Source: JAFDBW01 sp963723355 (GTDB lineage Bacteria > Desulfobacterota > Desulfuromonadia > Desulfuromonadales > BM103). Taken from it: a stretch of DNA of 64,000 nt. The stretch covers positions 1-64,000 of the forward strand of contig CAVRQQ010000002.1 in the NCBI GenBank assembly GCA_963723355.1. The letters are read 5' to 3'. Below the pieces are notes generated by a model. The model did not search any database and had not been told where the DNA came from. It was given only the letters and a program-made list of their open reading frames with translations. Shown here piece by piece: positions 34,589-43,080 of the stretch; position 1 is the first letter of the stretch; each line of letters opens with the position of its first letter. The translations under genes were made by a program, and so were the position numbers.

Positions 34589-35427
34589 CCGTTCGGCAGC
34601 GAGACGGTAATCCGCTGCTGGTTACGCTGGACCCTGGTTGGCCCGGCACCGTCGATGATCTGCCAGAAGAGCTTGGAGACCGGATGCTCAGCATCGGCAA
34701 CCGGATCTTTTTCCTGTTGATTCCAGGTCCTCGCCAGTGCCGCTGCCCTTTCGGGAGTCTGGTGGCCGAGACTGACCGCGAGGTAGAGTGGCACATCGTC
34801 ATCAGCGTAGGGATCAATCGGCTCCCTCATCGAGACGAGGATCGGGCCATTTGGCAGATCTCCCGGAACTCCCAGGCGCTTGAGATAGGTCTCGTTCAGC
34901 TTGAAGTCATACGGCTGGCGTCCGAGGCTGACCAGCGACTGCGGCTTTTCCACCGGCACCAGGAAACGGTTTGCAAGGACCGGCGGGATGTCATTCTCCG
35001 GCAGAGTCTCAATGGTCAGAATAAAGTCTTCAAGTATGCCGATTGCCGCACTGTTCGAGAGTTCACCCTTGAAAAGCAGGTAGGTGTACATGCCGAACTC
35101 CCCCGGATTCGTGGTGGTCTCGTCAACCGGTGTCCAGTTGATCTGGACCGGGGTTGCAGAGATGACATCTTTTGCTTCTTCTGCTCTCTGGGCAGCTTGT
35201 TTCGCGGCCTTGCGGCGCTCGAGAGCCCGTAGCTTGTCTTGCAGGAGTTCAAGTTTTTCCTGGATGCTCTGGATGCGCTCAATGGTCTCTTCACGCTCTG
35301 CTTCGTCAACCTCCTGTTTGCCGAACAGGTCTCCCAGGGTCGCTGCGGTTGCGAGAGTCGGCAGGGTGAAAAGAACAATGATGATCAGGACGAGCGCTTG
35401 AAGACGCCAGACTTTGGCAGTGAACAT
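34585..35427 (-). CDS. Exported protein with coiled coil, unknown function
   Basis: A 280-residue protein. Residues 1-29 are a signal peptide or anchor (ALVLIIIVLFTLPTLATAA). Residues about 40-95 are rich in Glu/Lys/Gln with heptad leucines (ERIQSIQEKLELLQDKLRA), a likely coiled coil. The remaining domain has FILTIETLPENDIPPVLAN and NRFLVPVEKPQSLVSLGRQ and no motif I recognise. It probably sits in the periplasm. It is the first gene of a coupled trio with the YkgJ-type protein and the MFS carrier. I assign no function. Confidence 0.75.
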   Translation of the reverse strand: MFTAKVWRLQALVLIIIVLFTLPTLATAATLGDLFGKQEVDEAEREETIERIQSIQEKLELLQDKLRALERRKAAKQAAQRAEEAKDVISATPVQINWTPVDETTTNPGEFGMYTYLLFKGELSNSAAIGILEDFILTIETLPENDIPPVLANRFLVPVEKPQSLVSLGRQPYDFKLNETYLKRLGVPGDLPNGPILVSMREPIDPYADDDVPLYLAVSLGHQTPERAAALARTWNQQEKDPVADAEHPVSKLFWQIIDGAGPTRVQRNQQRITVSLPNG

Positions 35428-35454
35428 TTTTGACTCCTCGAATTATGACGATTT

Positions 35455-36166
35455 CTTTATGCAATGGTGCGTGACTTTTTTATCAGACTTTGCGTGGATG
35501 GGGAAGTGATTTGCGTTTCGGCGATTTCATCGCACAAAAAAATTTTAAATTTGTTGAAAACAGACGTTTTGAGATTTTTGCTGTTCCGTCCCGTTAGCCG
35601 CCGCCGGAAGCGAATGGATTAAAGACGGTCAGCGGAACGAACTGTCTGAGGCGTTAGCCGAGTTTTCGTTCCGCCGGCTTTCATCTTTTCGCTGCCGGGT
35701 ACCCTGTGTAGCAGGGCAAGGCTTCGGGTGCCCTTTGTTTGCTTACTTTATTTGGGCAAGCAAATAAAGTAAGGCGCGCGGCGGGGCGCAACCCGCCGGT
35801 TCTGATTTTCTTTATTTTTATGTCTTGCTCATCAATTCAAAAACATAAAACCAAAACCGGCAGTTTGCGTACTGCCGGACGCCATACTTTTGTCCGGCAA
35901 CAAAAGTATGCAAAAATGCCTTCTCTTAGCAGAGGGCTATGGACGTTCGCCAAGGGTCTATGGCTTCCAGGAGCGGCAGAGGAGACCATCCGGCCCTTTA
36001 CCGGGGGCCTCACGGTACTGCTTTCTTGACCCGGCGGCCTATTGATGAATCGTGCCCTCCGAATCAACGTATCATTCTTTCACTTACAATCAAATTCAGA
36101 AGCTTAAACCCGTGTGCAGCAGCCAGAAGCGAATGGATAAAAAGCTCAGTCGGGCAGACTGTCCGG
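35455..36166. other. Non-coding hairpin array between the exported protein gene and nrdJ
   Basis: Over 700 bases without a convincing gene. It holds a series of hairpins: GCGGAACGAA/TTCGTTCCGC (35632-35641 with 35665-35674), a 13-bp CTTACTTTATTTG hairpin (35742-35754 with 35761-35773), CGGCGGG/CCCGCCG (35779-35785 with 35792-35798), CCGGCAGT/ACTGCCGG (35857-35864 with 35871-35878) and CATACTTTTGT/ACAAAAGTATG (35883-35893 with 35900-35910). The last four all have 6-nt loops. The word AGCGAATGGAT occurs near both ends (about 35609 and 36129), bounding a unit of about 520 bp. A 96-codon open frame at 35739 runs through the hairpins and looks accidental. It may be a structured RNA or a mobile palindromic element. 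Confidence 0.6.
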
Positions 36167-38389
36167 CTAGGCACACTCCGAAAACCCGCAGACATGACAG
36201 ACGCAACAGCCCCCTTCATGTTCGACGGGCCCTCCGCAATCCGGACAGGCACCACCGTTGTTGGCATGTGACAGGTCGGCTTCCTCGTGGTCGGCCATGT
36301 GTATCTGGATTGCCTTGGCGACCGCATCGGCACATGAGGTGATCCGGTTGTCGCCAAAACCGGCCGGTTTGTGGCAGGTGATACCGATCATCTGCTTGAC
36401 GGCCTGACGGGCCTGAATCCCGGAGCGCCAGGCGAGTGAAACCAGGCGGCCGATTGCTTCGCATTGGGACGATGCACAGCCGCCGGCTTTGCCCATGGTG
36501 GTAAACAGCTCAAACACGCCGGCCTCGTCTTCGTTGATCGTGACGTAAAGCGGGCCGCAGCCGGTCTGCATCTGGTAGGTGCTGCCGGTCAGGGCGCGTG
36601 GCCGGTCACGTTTGACGCGTTTCTTCGCCGTCTCGTGTGGCACCGTGTCCTCGGGCTTGGCGTTGCTCTTCACGACCGAGAGGACCTGCATGTCGCGTGA
36701 ACCGTCACGGTAGATGGTCACTCCCTTGCAGCCGCTCTGGTAGGCCAGGCGGTAGACCGTGGCAACGTCGTCACGGGTGGCCGTATTGCAGAAGTTGACC
36801 GTTTTGGAGACGGCGTTGTCGGTGTGGTTCTGAAAGGCTGCCTGCATGCGGATGTGATCTTCGGGTGTGATGTCGTGCGAAGTGACGAAAATATCGCGGA
36901 TGTCCTCGGGAATCTCGTCCATATCCTGGATCGTGCCCTGTTCGGCAATCTTTTTCATCAGCTCCTTGGAGTAAAATCCGCGCTCTATGGCAATTTTTTC
37001 AAACAGCGGGTGGACTTCGACCAGCACGTCGTTGTCAAGCACCTGGCGCACATAGGAAACGGCAAACAGCGGCTCTATGCCGCTTGAGGTGTTGCTGATG
37101 ATTGAAATCGTACCGGTCGGTGCTATCGTCGTGCAGGTGGCGTTGCGGACCGGTTCGCCGCCATCAAAGATACTGCCCTCAAAGTTTGGGAAGGGACCGC
37201 GTTCCCTGGCCAGGACCTGCGACGTCATGCGTGACTTGTCGGTGATGAATCTCATGACCCGGTCACCGAGTTCGATCGCGGCTTGGCTGTCGTAGGGAAT
37301 GCCGAGCAAAATCAGCATGTCCGCCCATCCCATGACGCCCAGGCCGATCTTGCGGTTGGCACGGGTCATGACGTCGATTTCCTCGATCGGGTACTTGTTG
37401 ACCTCAATGACGTTGTCGAGAAAACGGGTGCCGAGTTCAACAACTTCGGCCAGGCGATCCCAGTTTACCTGTCCCTCTTCGGTCACCATCCTGGCCAGGT
37501 TGATCGAGCCCAGGTTGCATGATTCGTAGGGCAGCAGCGGTTGTTCGCCGCAGGGATTGGTCGCCTCGATTTCGCCAACCAGCGGGGTAGGGTTGTCGCG
37601 ATTAAGGCGGTCAAGGAAGATGATCCCAGGCTCGCCATTGGTCCACGCCAGGTCGACAATCCGGTCAAACACCTTGCGTGCCGAGCGCTGGCCAACGACT
37701 TGCCCGGTGCGCGGGTTGACAATGTCATAGTCGGTATCCTTTTCAACGGCCTCCATGAAGGCTTCGGTCATACCGACGGAGATGTTGAAGTTGGTCAGAA
37801 CGGTTTGGTCCCGCTTGCACATGATGAAGTCCATGATGTCGGGATGATCGACCCGCAGAATACCCATGTTGGCGCCACGCCGTGTGCCACCCTGCTTGAT
37901 CGTCTCGGTTGCCGCATCGAAAACACTCATAAAGGAGAGGGGACCGGAGGAGACACCCTTGGTCGACATGACCACGTCATTGGCCGGCCGGATGCGGCTG
38001 AAAGAGAACCCTGTGCCGCCACCGCTTTTGTGAATCAGGGCCGTATTTTTGATCGATTCAAAGATCTCTTCCATGGAATCATCGACTGGAAGGACAAAGC
38101 AGGCGGAGAGCTGACCGAGTTCGCGACCGGCATTCATGAGGGTGGGGGAATTTGGCATGAACTCGAGACTGGTCATGATCTGCAGAAATTCTTTTGCGAG
38201 CTCCGCCGGGACTCGTCCCGTCTTGAAATCTTTTTCGGCCGAGGCAATGGTCTCGGCAACCCTGTTGAACATGTCCAGGGGAGTTTCCAGGACCTCTCCT
38301 TCCTCATTGCGCCGCAGATAGCGGCGCTCGAGGACGGTTACGGCATTGGCAGACAGCAATGGTGAGGGATTTTGTGCGTTGTCCGACAT
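36167..38389 (-). CDS. nrdJ: Vitamin B12-dependent ribonucleotide reductase (class II)
   Basis: A 740-residue class II reductase. It has LEFMPNSPTLMNAGRELGQ, LSACFVLPVDDSMEEIF, KSGGGTGFSFSRIRP, the NPCGEQPLLPYESCNLGSI block with active-site cysteine and glutamate, and APTGTISIISNTSSGIEP. The C-terminal tail carries CPDCGGPVEHEGG and CCVCHVC, a zinc-ribbon-like cysteine cluster found in this subfamily. It reduces ribonucleotides with adenosylcobalamin and works with or without oxygen. I choose ATG 38389, which has AGGAAGG upstream; ATG 38407 is also in frame. A good promoter lies about 75 bases upstream. Confidence 0.94.
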   Translation of the reverse strand: MSDNAQNPSPLLSANAVTVLERRYLRRNEEGEVLETPLDMFNRVAETIASAEKDFKTGRVPAELAKEFLQIMTSLEFMPNSPTLMNAGRELGQLSACFVLPVDDSMEEIFESIKNTALIHKSGGGTGFSFSRIRPANDVVMSTKGVSSGPLSFMSVFDAATETIKQGGTRRGANMGILRVDHPDIMDFIMCKRDQTVLTNFNISVGMTEAFMEAVEKDTDYDIVNPRTGQVVGQRSARKVFDRIVDLAWTNGEPGIIFLDRLNRDNPTPLVGEIEATNPCGEQPLLPYESCNLGSINLARMVTEEGQVNWDRLAEVVELGTRFLDNVIEVNKYPIEEIDVMTRANRKIGLGVMGWADMLILLGIPYDSQAAIELGDRVMRFITDKSRMTSQVLARERGPFPNFEGSIFDGGEPVRNATCTTIAPTGTISIISNTSSGIEPLFAVSYVRQVLDNDVLVEVHPLFEKIAIERGFYSKELMKKIAEQGTIQDMDEIPEDIRDIFVTSHDITPEDHIRMQAAFQNHTDNAVSKTVNFCNTATRDDVATVYRLAYQSGCKGVTIYRDGSRDMQVLSVVKSNAKPEDTVPHETAKKRVKRDRPRALTGSTYQMQTGCGPLYVTINEDEAGVFELFTTMGKAGGCASSQCEAIGRLVSLAWRSGIQARQAVKQMIGITCHKPAGFGDNRITSCADAVAKAIQIHMADHEEADLSHANNGGACPDCGGPVEHEGGCCVCHVCGFSECA

Positions 38390-38463
38390 GGGAGAACCTT
38401 CCTGCAATGGAATATGGATTTTATTTGATTAATAACAGAAGTGCACTATATTGTGTTGGTTAA

Positions 38464-38492
38464 TAATTAAACTACAAGATGTCGTGTGTCAA
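38464..38492 (-). promoter_or_regulatory. Sigma-70-type promoter for nrdJ
   Basis: On the minus strand TTGACA (38492-38487) and TAATTA (38469-38464) are separated by exactly 17 bases. It would give a leader of about 65 bases before the nrdJ start at 38389. I see no cobalamin riboswitch in that leader. Confidence 0.6.
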
Positions 38493-38769
38493 CCCTGTAT
38501 AGATGGGGCTTCGGAATATGGTTTTTTCCCTCCTGGCGGCGTAATCATTTCAACTGGTTGGCGAATGCATGCGGCTTGTTAAAATTTGTCGCGACAAGTA
38601 TCATTAAGCAAACATGATTAACGGGCAGCATTCTCTGAATATGGAAGATCGTTTTGAACGATCCAAAGATGACTGACGACGAGTTCATAATATCCACGGC
38701 CAGAGGTGACGGCAAGAACCAGGTCTGTTTCAACGGCTGATGGAAGATGGACTCTGAGTACATTCTGAT
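38493..38769. other. Gap between nrdJ promoter and cysteine desulfurase gene
   Basis: With the promoter region the gene-free stretch is 362 bases. It holds a small hairpin GATCGTT-ttg-AACGATC (38647-38653 with 38657-38663). It also holds a 23-codon open frame at 38669-38740 (MTDDEFIISTARGDGKNQ...) with no clear ribosome site, which I do not call a gene. No terminator is evident. Confidence 0.4.
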
Positions 38770-39927
38770 ATGTCAATTTACCTCGATAACGCTGCCACAT
38801 CATTTCCGAAGCCTTCACCGGTTATAGAGGCCGTCGAAACGACGCTGCGGCTGAATGCTGCCAACCCGGGACGTGGCGGTCACCATCTCTCGCTGCAGGC
38901 CGGGCGCATGGTCATGGAATGCCGCGAGACTGTGGCACGGTTCTTCGGTATCGAAGATGCTGGACGGATCGCGTTTACCGCCAATGCCACCGAGGCGATC
39001 AACCTCGGCTTGTTCGGTGCGCTCAGCCCAGGTGACCGGGTCGTCACAACATCGATGGAGCATAATGCGGTCGTACGGCCCTTGCAGGCGCTCAGTAACA
39101 AAGGGGTCAATGTCGTCCGGGTCATGGCGGATGCCGATGGATCGGTTGCCCCTGCGGCGATCCGGGAAGCCTGCCTGCCGGGTACGCGCATGCTGGTGAT
39201 GAATCATTGTTCGAACGTCACCGGCACCCTTCAGCCGATCGAGGAGATCGGCCCATGGTGTCGTGAACAGGGTATCCTGTTTATGGTCGATGCCGCCCAG
39301 AGTGCCGGGATTTTTACCCTTGATGCCAGGGAGATGGCGATTGATCTGCTGGCCGTTCCCGGACACAAGTCCCTGCTTGGACCCACCGGCACCGGCTTCC
39401 TGTTTGTCCACCCCGATCTTGTCTTGCGGCCACTGCTGTATGGCGGTACCGGCAATTTCTCACAGTCAACAGCTCAACCGGAAGAGATGCCGGAACGCCT
39501 GGAGAGCGGCACTCTGAATACGGTCGGACTGGCGGGACTGAAGGCCGGGCTGGAATTTCTCGAGTCGGTAGGTCTCGACCATGTCCGTGCACATGAACAG
39601 AAACTGGTTGGCATGCTGATCGAGGGCCTGCAGGAAATCGAAGCTGTGACACTCTATGGTCCGCTTGGTACGGAGTGGCACGGTGGAGCCCTCTCCTTCA
39701 ATATTAAAAATGTCGATCCGTCAATGCTGGGCTTCCGCTTGGACCGTGAATATGGTATCTGTTGTCGAACCGGTTTGCACTGCGCACCGGAGGCCCACGG
39801 CAGCATCGGGACGCTTCCGGAAGGAACCGTGCGGCTCAGCCCCGGGCTTTTCAATACCGATGAAGATATTGCAAAAACCCTGCAAGCGATCCGCGAAATC
39901 GTTGCGGGTGAAAAGAGCCGACGCTGA
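38770..39927 (+). CDS. Cysteine desulfurase family protein (class V aminotransferase)
   Basis: A 385-residue PLP enzyme. It starts MSIYLDNAATSFPKP and has FTANATEAINLGLFG, VDAAQSAGI and DLLAVPGHKSLLGPTGTGF, where the Lys of GHKSLLGP binds PLP. Near the C-terminus, CRTGLHCAPEAHGSIG contains the Cys in the position of the persulfide cysteine. It belongs to the group of NifS/SufS relatives annotated as a separate class V subfamily, whose partner acceptors are not well defined. No isc/suf scaffold genes are nearby, so a role in general Fe-S assembly is less likely than a specialised sulfur or selenium task. Confidence 0.85.
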   Translation: MSIYLDNAATSFPKPSPVIEAVETTLRLNAANPGRGGHHLSLQAGRMVMECRETVARFFGIEDAGRIAFTANATEAINLGLFGALSPGDRVVTTSMEHNAVVRPLQALSNKGVNVVRVMADADGSVAPAAIREACLPGTRMLVMNHCSNVTGTLQPIEEIGPWCREQGILFMVDAAQSAGIFTLDAREMAIDLLAVPGHKSLLGPTGTGFLFVHPDLVLRPLLYGGTGNFSQSTAQPEEMPERLESGTLNTVGLAGLKAGLEFLESVGLDHVRAHEQKLVGMLIEGLQEIEAVTLYGPLGTEWHGGALSFNIKNVDPSMLGFRLDREYGICCRTGLHCAPEAHGSIGTLPEGTVRLSPGLFNTDEDIAKTLQAIREIVAGEKSRR

Positions 39928-40008
39928 GGTCACAGGATCAGGGCGTGGGTATGGTGTACAACCTCTGGACTACGATCACTAACCTTCTGTCGGAGAAAGT
40001 CGACGATA

Positions 40009-41325
40009 ATGAGTAAAACCTTTGTTCTCGACACCAACGTTTTGCTGCACGACCCCCAGGCCATTTACCGTTTTGACGACAACAACCTGGTTGTCCCGAT
40101 GACGGTGATCGAGGAAATCGACCGGTTCAAGAAAGATCTGAGCGAGACCGGCCGGAATGCCCGCCAGTTCTCCCGCATCATAGACGGCCTGCGTGCCAAG
40201 GCAAAGCTGGTCGAAGGTGTCGAACTGGAAAATGGCGGCCATTTACGGGTTGATCTCTACACCGAAGAGCATTTGAAGGGACTGCCGCCCGAACTGCGTT
40301 CAGATCGCGGTGACAACCGCATTCTCGCCGTCGCACTGGATATCAGGGGCCGCTCCAATGAGTCGGTGATTTTGGTCACCAAGGACACCAATCTGCGGAT
40401 CAAGGCAGATGTAATCGGCCTGACCGCCCAGGATTACGAATCAGACAAGGTCTCCCTGGATGAGCTTTATTCCGGGACCGCCGAAGTCCTGCTCAGCCGT
40501 GATGATATCGATCTTTTCTACAGTCAGGGCTTCATCCCCCTGGAAGAGGAATTTCTGGCCAACCAGTGCCTCACCCTGATGGATGCTGCCAACCCTTCGC
40601 ATACGGCCCTGGCACGGTTCAACCGGGCGTTACGCCAGGCCGAAACGCTCCTGCGCGCACCCAAGGAAGGCCTGTGGGGGATTCACGCCAGAAATCGCGA
40701 ACAGCAGTTCGCGTTTGACCTGCTCCTGAATGAGGATATCCAGCTGGTGACCCTGGTCGGCAAAGCAGGGACCGGCAAAACTCTGTTGGCGATTGCCGCC
40801 GGTCTGAACAAGTCCGCTGACGAGGGCCAGTACAGCCGTCTGCTGGTTTCTCGCCCGGTTTTCCCGCTCGGCCGTGACCTCGGCTTTCTGCCCGGTGACC
40901 TCGAAGAGAAGTTGTCTCCCTGGATGCAGCCGATATTCGATAATGTTGAGCTGCTCCTCGGTGCCGTCGAGGAGGGCAGCAAGCGCAAGCGCGGCTACAA
41001 GGAGCTGGTTGATCTCGGGCTGCTTGAAATCGAGGCTCTCACCTATATCCGTGGTCGTTCCATTCCGAAGCAGTACATGATCGTTGACGAAGCCCAGAAC
41101 CTGACGCCCCATGAAATCAAGACGATTGTTACCCGCGCCGGTGAAGGCACGAAGATCATCCTGACCGGGGACCCGTACCAGATTGACAACCCTTATATCG
41201 ATTCCGCCAGCAACGGACTGACTTACGTCGTGGAAAAATTCAAAGGCGAGGAAATTGCCGGTCATGTGACCCTGACCAAAGGCGAGCGTTCCTGCCTGGC
41301 CGAGCTGGCCGCCAACCTCCTTTGA
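40009..41325 (+). CDS. PIN domain-PhoH ATPase fusion
   Basis: A 438-residue two-domain protein. Residues 1-150 are a PIN nuclease domain (TFVLDTNVLLHDPQAIY, VIEEIDRFKK, RGDNRILAVALD, VILVTKDTNLRIKAD) with the acidic metal-binding residues. Residues about 215-435 are the PhoH ATPase: VGKAGTGKTLLAIAAGL (Walker A), YMIVDEAQNLTPHEIKTI (Walker B) and ILTGDPYQID. PIN-PhoH proteins are linked to RNA unwinding and cleavage. RBS GGAGAAAG precedes the ATG. A G-rich tract starts six bases after the stop and pairs with a C-rich tract before tsaD. Confidence 0.92.
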   Translation: MSKTFVLDTNVLLHDPQAIYRFDDNNLVVPMTVIEEIDRFKKDLSETGRNARQFSRIIDGLRAKAKLVEGVELENGGHLRVDLYTEEHLKGLPPELRSDRGDNRILAVALDIRGRSNESVILVTKDTNLRIKADVIGLTAQDYESDKVSLDELYSGTAEVLLSRDDIDLFYSQGFIPLEEEFLANQCLTLMDAANPSHTALARFNRALRQAETLLRAPKEGLWGIHARNREQQFAFDLLLNEDIQLVTLVGKAGTGKTLLAIAAGLNKSADEGQYSRLLVSRPVFPLGRDLGFLPGDLEEKLSPWMQPIFDNVELLLGAVEEGSKRKRGYKELVDLGLLEIEALTYIRGRSIPKQYMIVDEAQNLTPHEIKTIVTRAGEGTKIILTGDPYQIDNPYIDSASNGLTYVVEKFKGEEIAGHVTLTKGERSCLAELAANLL

Positions 41326-41330
41326 GGCAG

Positions 41331-41393
41331 AGGCTGGGGGTTGGGGGCTGGGGGCTGGAACGTCTTCAAACCAGCCCCCAGCCCCCAGCCCCC
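41331..41393 (+). repeat. Paired 7-nt tracts between PhoH and tsaD (23-bp hairpin)
   Basis: G-rich arm 41336-41358 (GGGGGCT words) and C-rich arm 41371-41393 (AGCCCCC words) are complementary over 23 bp with one G-T pair, loop 12 nt. It fills the gap between two stop/start codons. The C-rich arm ends seven bases before the tsaD ATG, leaving no Shine-Dalgarno. Confidence 0.88.
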
Positions 41394-41400
41394 GTTTATC

Positions 41401-42417
41401 ATGCTGACTTTATGTATCGAATCTTCCTGTGATGAAACTGCTGCGGCGGTTATACGTGATGGCCGCCAGGTGCTCTCGAACATCGTTGCCTCCCAGGTCG
41501 ATGTCCACGCCAGGTATGGCGGCGTTGTCCCGGAACTGGCGTCACGTAAGCACGTCGAAGCCGTCTCGGTGGTCATCACCGCGGCACTGGAAGAGGCCGG
41601 AGTAACCCTCTCCGAAATTCAAGGCATCGGGGTTACCCGTGGCCCGGGTCTGGTCGGGGCGCTTCTGGTAGGGATTTCAACCGCCAAAGCCATGGCCTGG
41701 GCTCTCGATATCCCTCTGGCTGCCGTGCACCACATGGAAGGACATATCCTGGCGCCGTTTCTCGAAGATCCTCCCGAATTTCCTTTTCTGGCTCTGGCGG
41801 TCTCCGGAGGGCATACTCATCTCTACCGGGTTGACGGCATCGGCCACTATCGGATCATAGGTCAGACGCTGGATGATGCCGCCGGGGAAGCTTATGACAA
41901 GGTCGCCAAGCTGCTCGGCCTGGGTTACCCCGGCGGGGCACTGATTGATAAGCTGGCCGGGCTGGGTCGCCCGGACGCGATTGTCTTCCCACGGCCCATG
42001 CTGCACAGACCGAATTTTGATTTCAGCTTCAGCGGCATCAAAACCGCGGTGTTGCAATATGTCGAAAACGTCGATAAAGAGATCGATGATCAGCACAGGG
42101 CTGATATTGCCGCCAGTTTCCAGGAGGCGATGGTCGAAGTTCTGACCCTCAAGACATTGCGTGCCGCGACACAGGAAGGGCTGGAGCGGATCGTGGTTGC
42201 CGGCGGTGTCGCCTGCAACTCGGGCTTGCGGCGACGCTTCCAGGACTTGGCCGGGAAGCAGGGGGGGCGGATTTACTTCCCGAGCCCCGCTCTCTGCGGT
42301 GACAATGCCGCCATGCTTGGTGTCCCGGCAAATTACTACCTCGAACACGGTCAGCATGCGGACACCAAGTTGAACGCCATATCGAGTTGGCCTCTGGATA
42401 TGGTTGGTGTCATCTGA
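41401..42417 (+). CDS. tsaD: tRNA N6-adenosine threonylcarbamoyltransferase
   Basis: A 338-residue Kae1/TsaD protein, the usual length. It opens MLTLCIESSCDETAAAV and has YGGVVPELASRKHVE, VTRGPGLVGALLVG, AVHHMEGHILAPF with the metal-binding His-x3-His, ALAVSGGHTHL and DDAAGEAYDKVAKLLGL, then FPSPALCGDNAAML. It forms t6A37 in tRNAs reading ANN codons and is essential. The ATG at 41401 is chosen; the open frame upstream to 41341 would translate heptad tract. No ribosome site is visible. Confidence 0.96.
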   Translation: MLTLCIESSCDETAAAVIRDGRQVLSNIVASQVDVHARYGGVVPELASRKHVEAVSVVITAALEEAGVTLSEIQGIGVTRGPGLVGALLVGISTAKAMAWALDIPLAAVHHMEGHILAPFLEDPPEFPFLALAVSGGHTHLYRVDGIGHYRIIGQTLDDAAGEAYDKVAKLLGLGYPGGALIDKLAGLGRPDAIVFPRPMLHRPNFDFSFSGIKTAVLQYVENVDKEIDDQHRADIAASFQEAMVEVLTLKTLRAATQEGLERIVVAGGVACNSGLRRRFQDLAGKQGGRIYFPSPALCGDNAAMLGVPANYYLEHGQHADTKLNAISSWPLDMVGVI

Positions 42418-42446
42418 TTCAAACCGGTTACGGAGCGATTTGAACG

Positions 42447-42971
42447 ATGTGGCGTGGCGTCGGATTCATCAGGCAAACCAAATTGATGCTGGTGCGTTTC
42501 GTTCGTCTGCGTGGTCTGCCGGAGGAAATTGCCAAAGGTGTCGCTCTCGGCATATTTATCGGCATGACGCCGACCTTTGGCTTCCAGATGGCCATTGCGT
42601 TGCTGTTTGCCTATATGTTGAGGGAAAACCGCCTCGCGGCAATCCTCGGTGTCTGGGTGACCAACCCGGTCACGGCACCGGTTATCTATGCGGTCGAATA
42701 CGAGATGGGACGTCTGCTGCTGGGCATGCCCCGGACATCGCTGCCGACCGAGTTTACCTGGAGCGCCTACGCCGATCTTGGCTGGAATATTTTGTATCCG
42801 ATCTGGGTTGGCGGTATTATCGCCGGGATCATACTCGGCTCACTGGCTTATTTCGTGACTCTGCGCATGGTGCCGATCGTCAAGACCTGGCGCATACCAC
42901 GCTGGCCGCGCCGAGAGTGGCATCGGAAGTTTAAAAACCGGAACGCGGAACGCGGAACGCGGGACGAGTGA
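42447..42971 (+). CDS. DUF2062 membrane protein
   Basis: A 174-residue protein with three to four hydrophobic helices. It shows FVRLRGLPEEIAKGVALGI, FIGMTPTFGFQMAIALLF and ILGVWVTNPVTAPVIYAVE, the signature of DUF2062. Function unknown; in other genomes the domain is found alone or fused to glycosyltransferases. The last 12 residues (NRNAERGTRDE) come from heptad tract of GAACGCG words and replace the native end. RBS CGGAGCG precedes the ATG by nine bases. Confidence 0.88.
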   Translation: MWRGVGFIRQTKLMLVRFVRLRGLPEEIAKGVALGIFIGMTPTFGFQMAIALLFAYMLRENRLAAILGVWVTNPVTAPVIYAVEYEMGRLLLGMPRTSLPTEFTWSAYADLGWNILYPIWVGGIIAGIILGSLAYFVTLRMVPIVKTWRIPRWPRREWHRKFKNRNAERGTRDE

Positions 42972-43080
42972 TGTCCAATACAACTGCTCATAAAACTTGG
43001 TATCAGGCCTGCCGCCTTCGCGGTGCATTCCGACATTTGAAGATTAGCTTTTTCGCGTCCCTCTCCCGTCCCTCGTCCCT
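42940..43080 (+). repeat. 7-nt tracts at the end of the DUF2062 gene and before ksgA
   Basis: Left tract 42945-42968 has units GGAACGC, GGAACGC, GGAACGC, GGGACGA and is partly coding. Right tract 43052-43080 has CGCGTCC, CTCTCCC, GTCCCTC, GTCCCT and abuts the ksgA ATG. GGGACGAG (42961) and CTCGTCCC (43072) are complementary, so the arms can pair across about 100 bases. Confidence 0.78.

Noticed and set aside
35739..36029. 96-codon open frame in the hairpin region
   Set aside because: It runs through several perfect hairpins, has no ribosome site and no protein-like pattern.
37541..38365. 274-codon plus-strand open frame opposite nrdJ
   Set aside because: It is the complement of a clear class II reductase, has no family motif and no ribosome site.
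38669..38740. Small 23-codon gene before the cysteine desulfurase gene
   Set aside because: No ribosome site and no family I know; too short to support.
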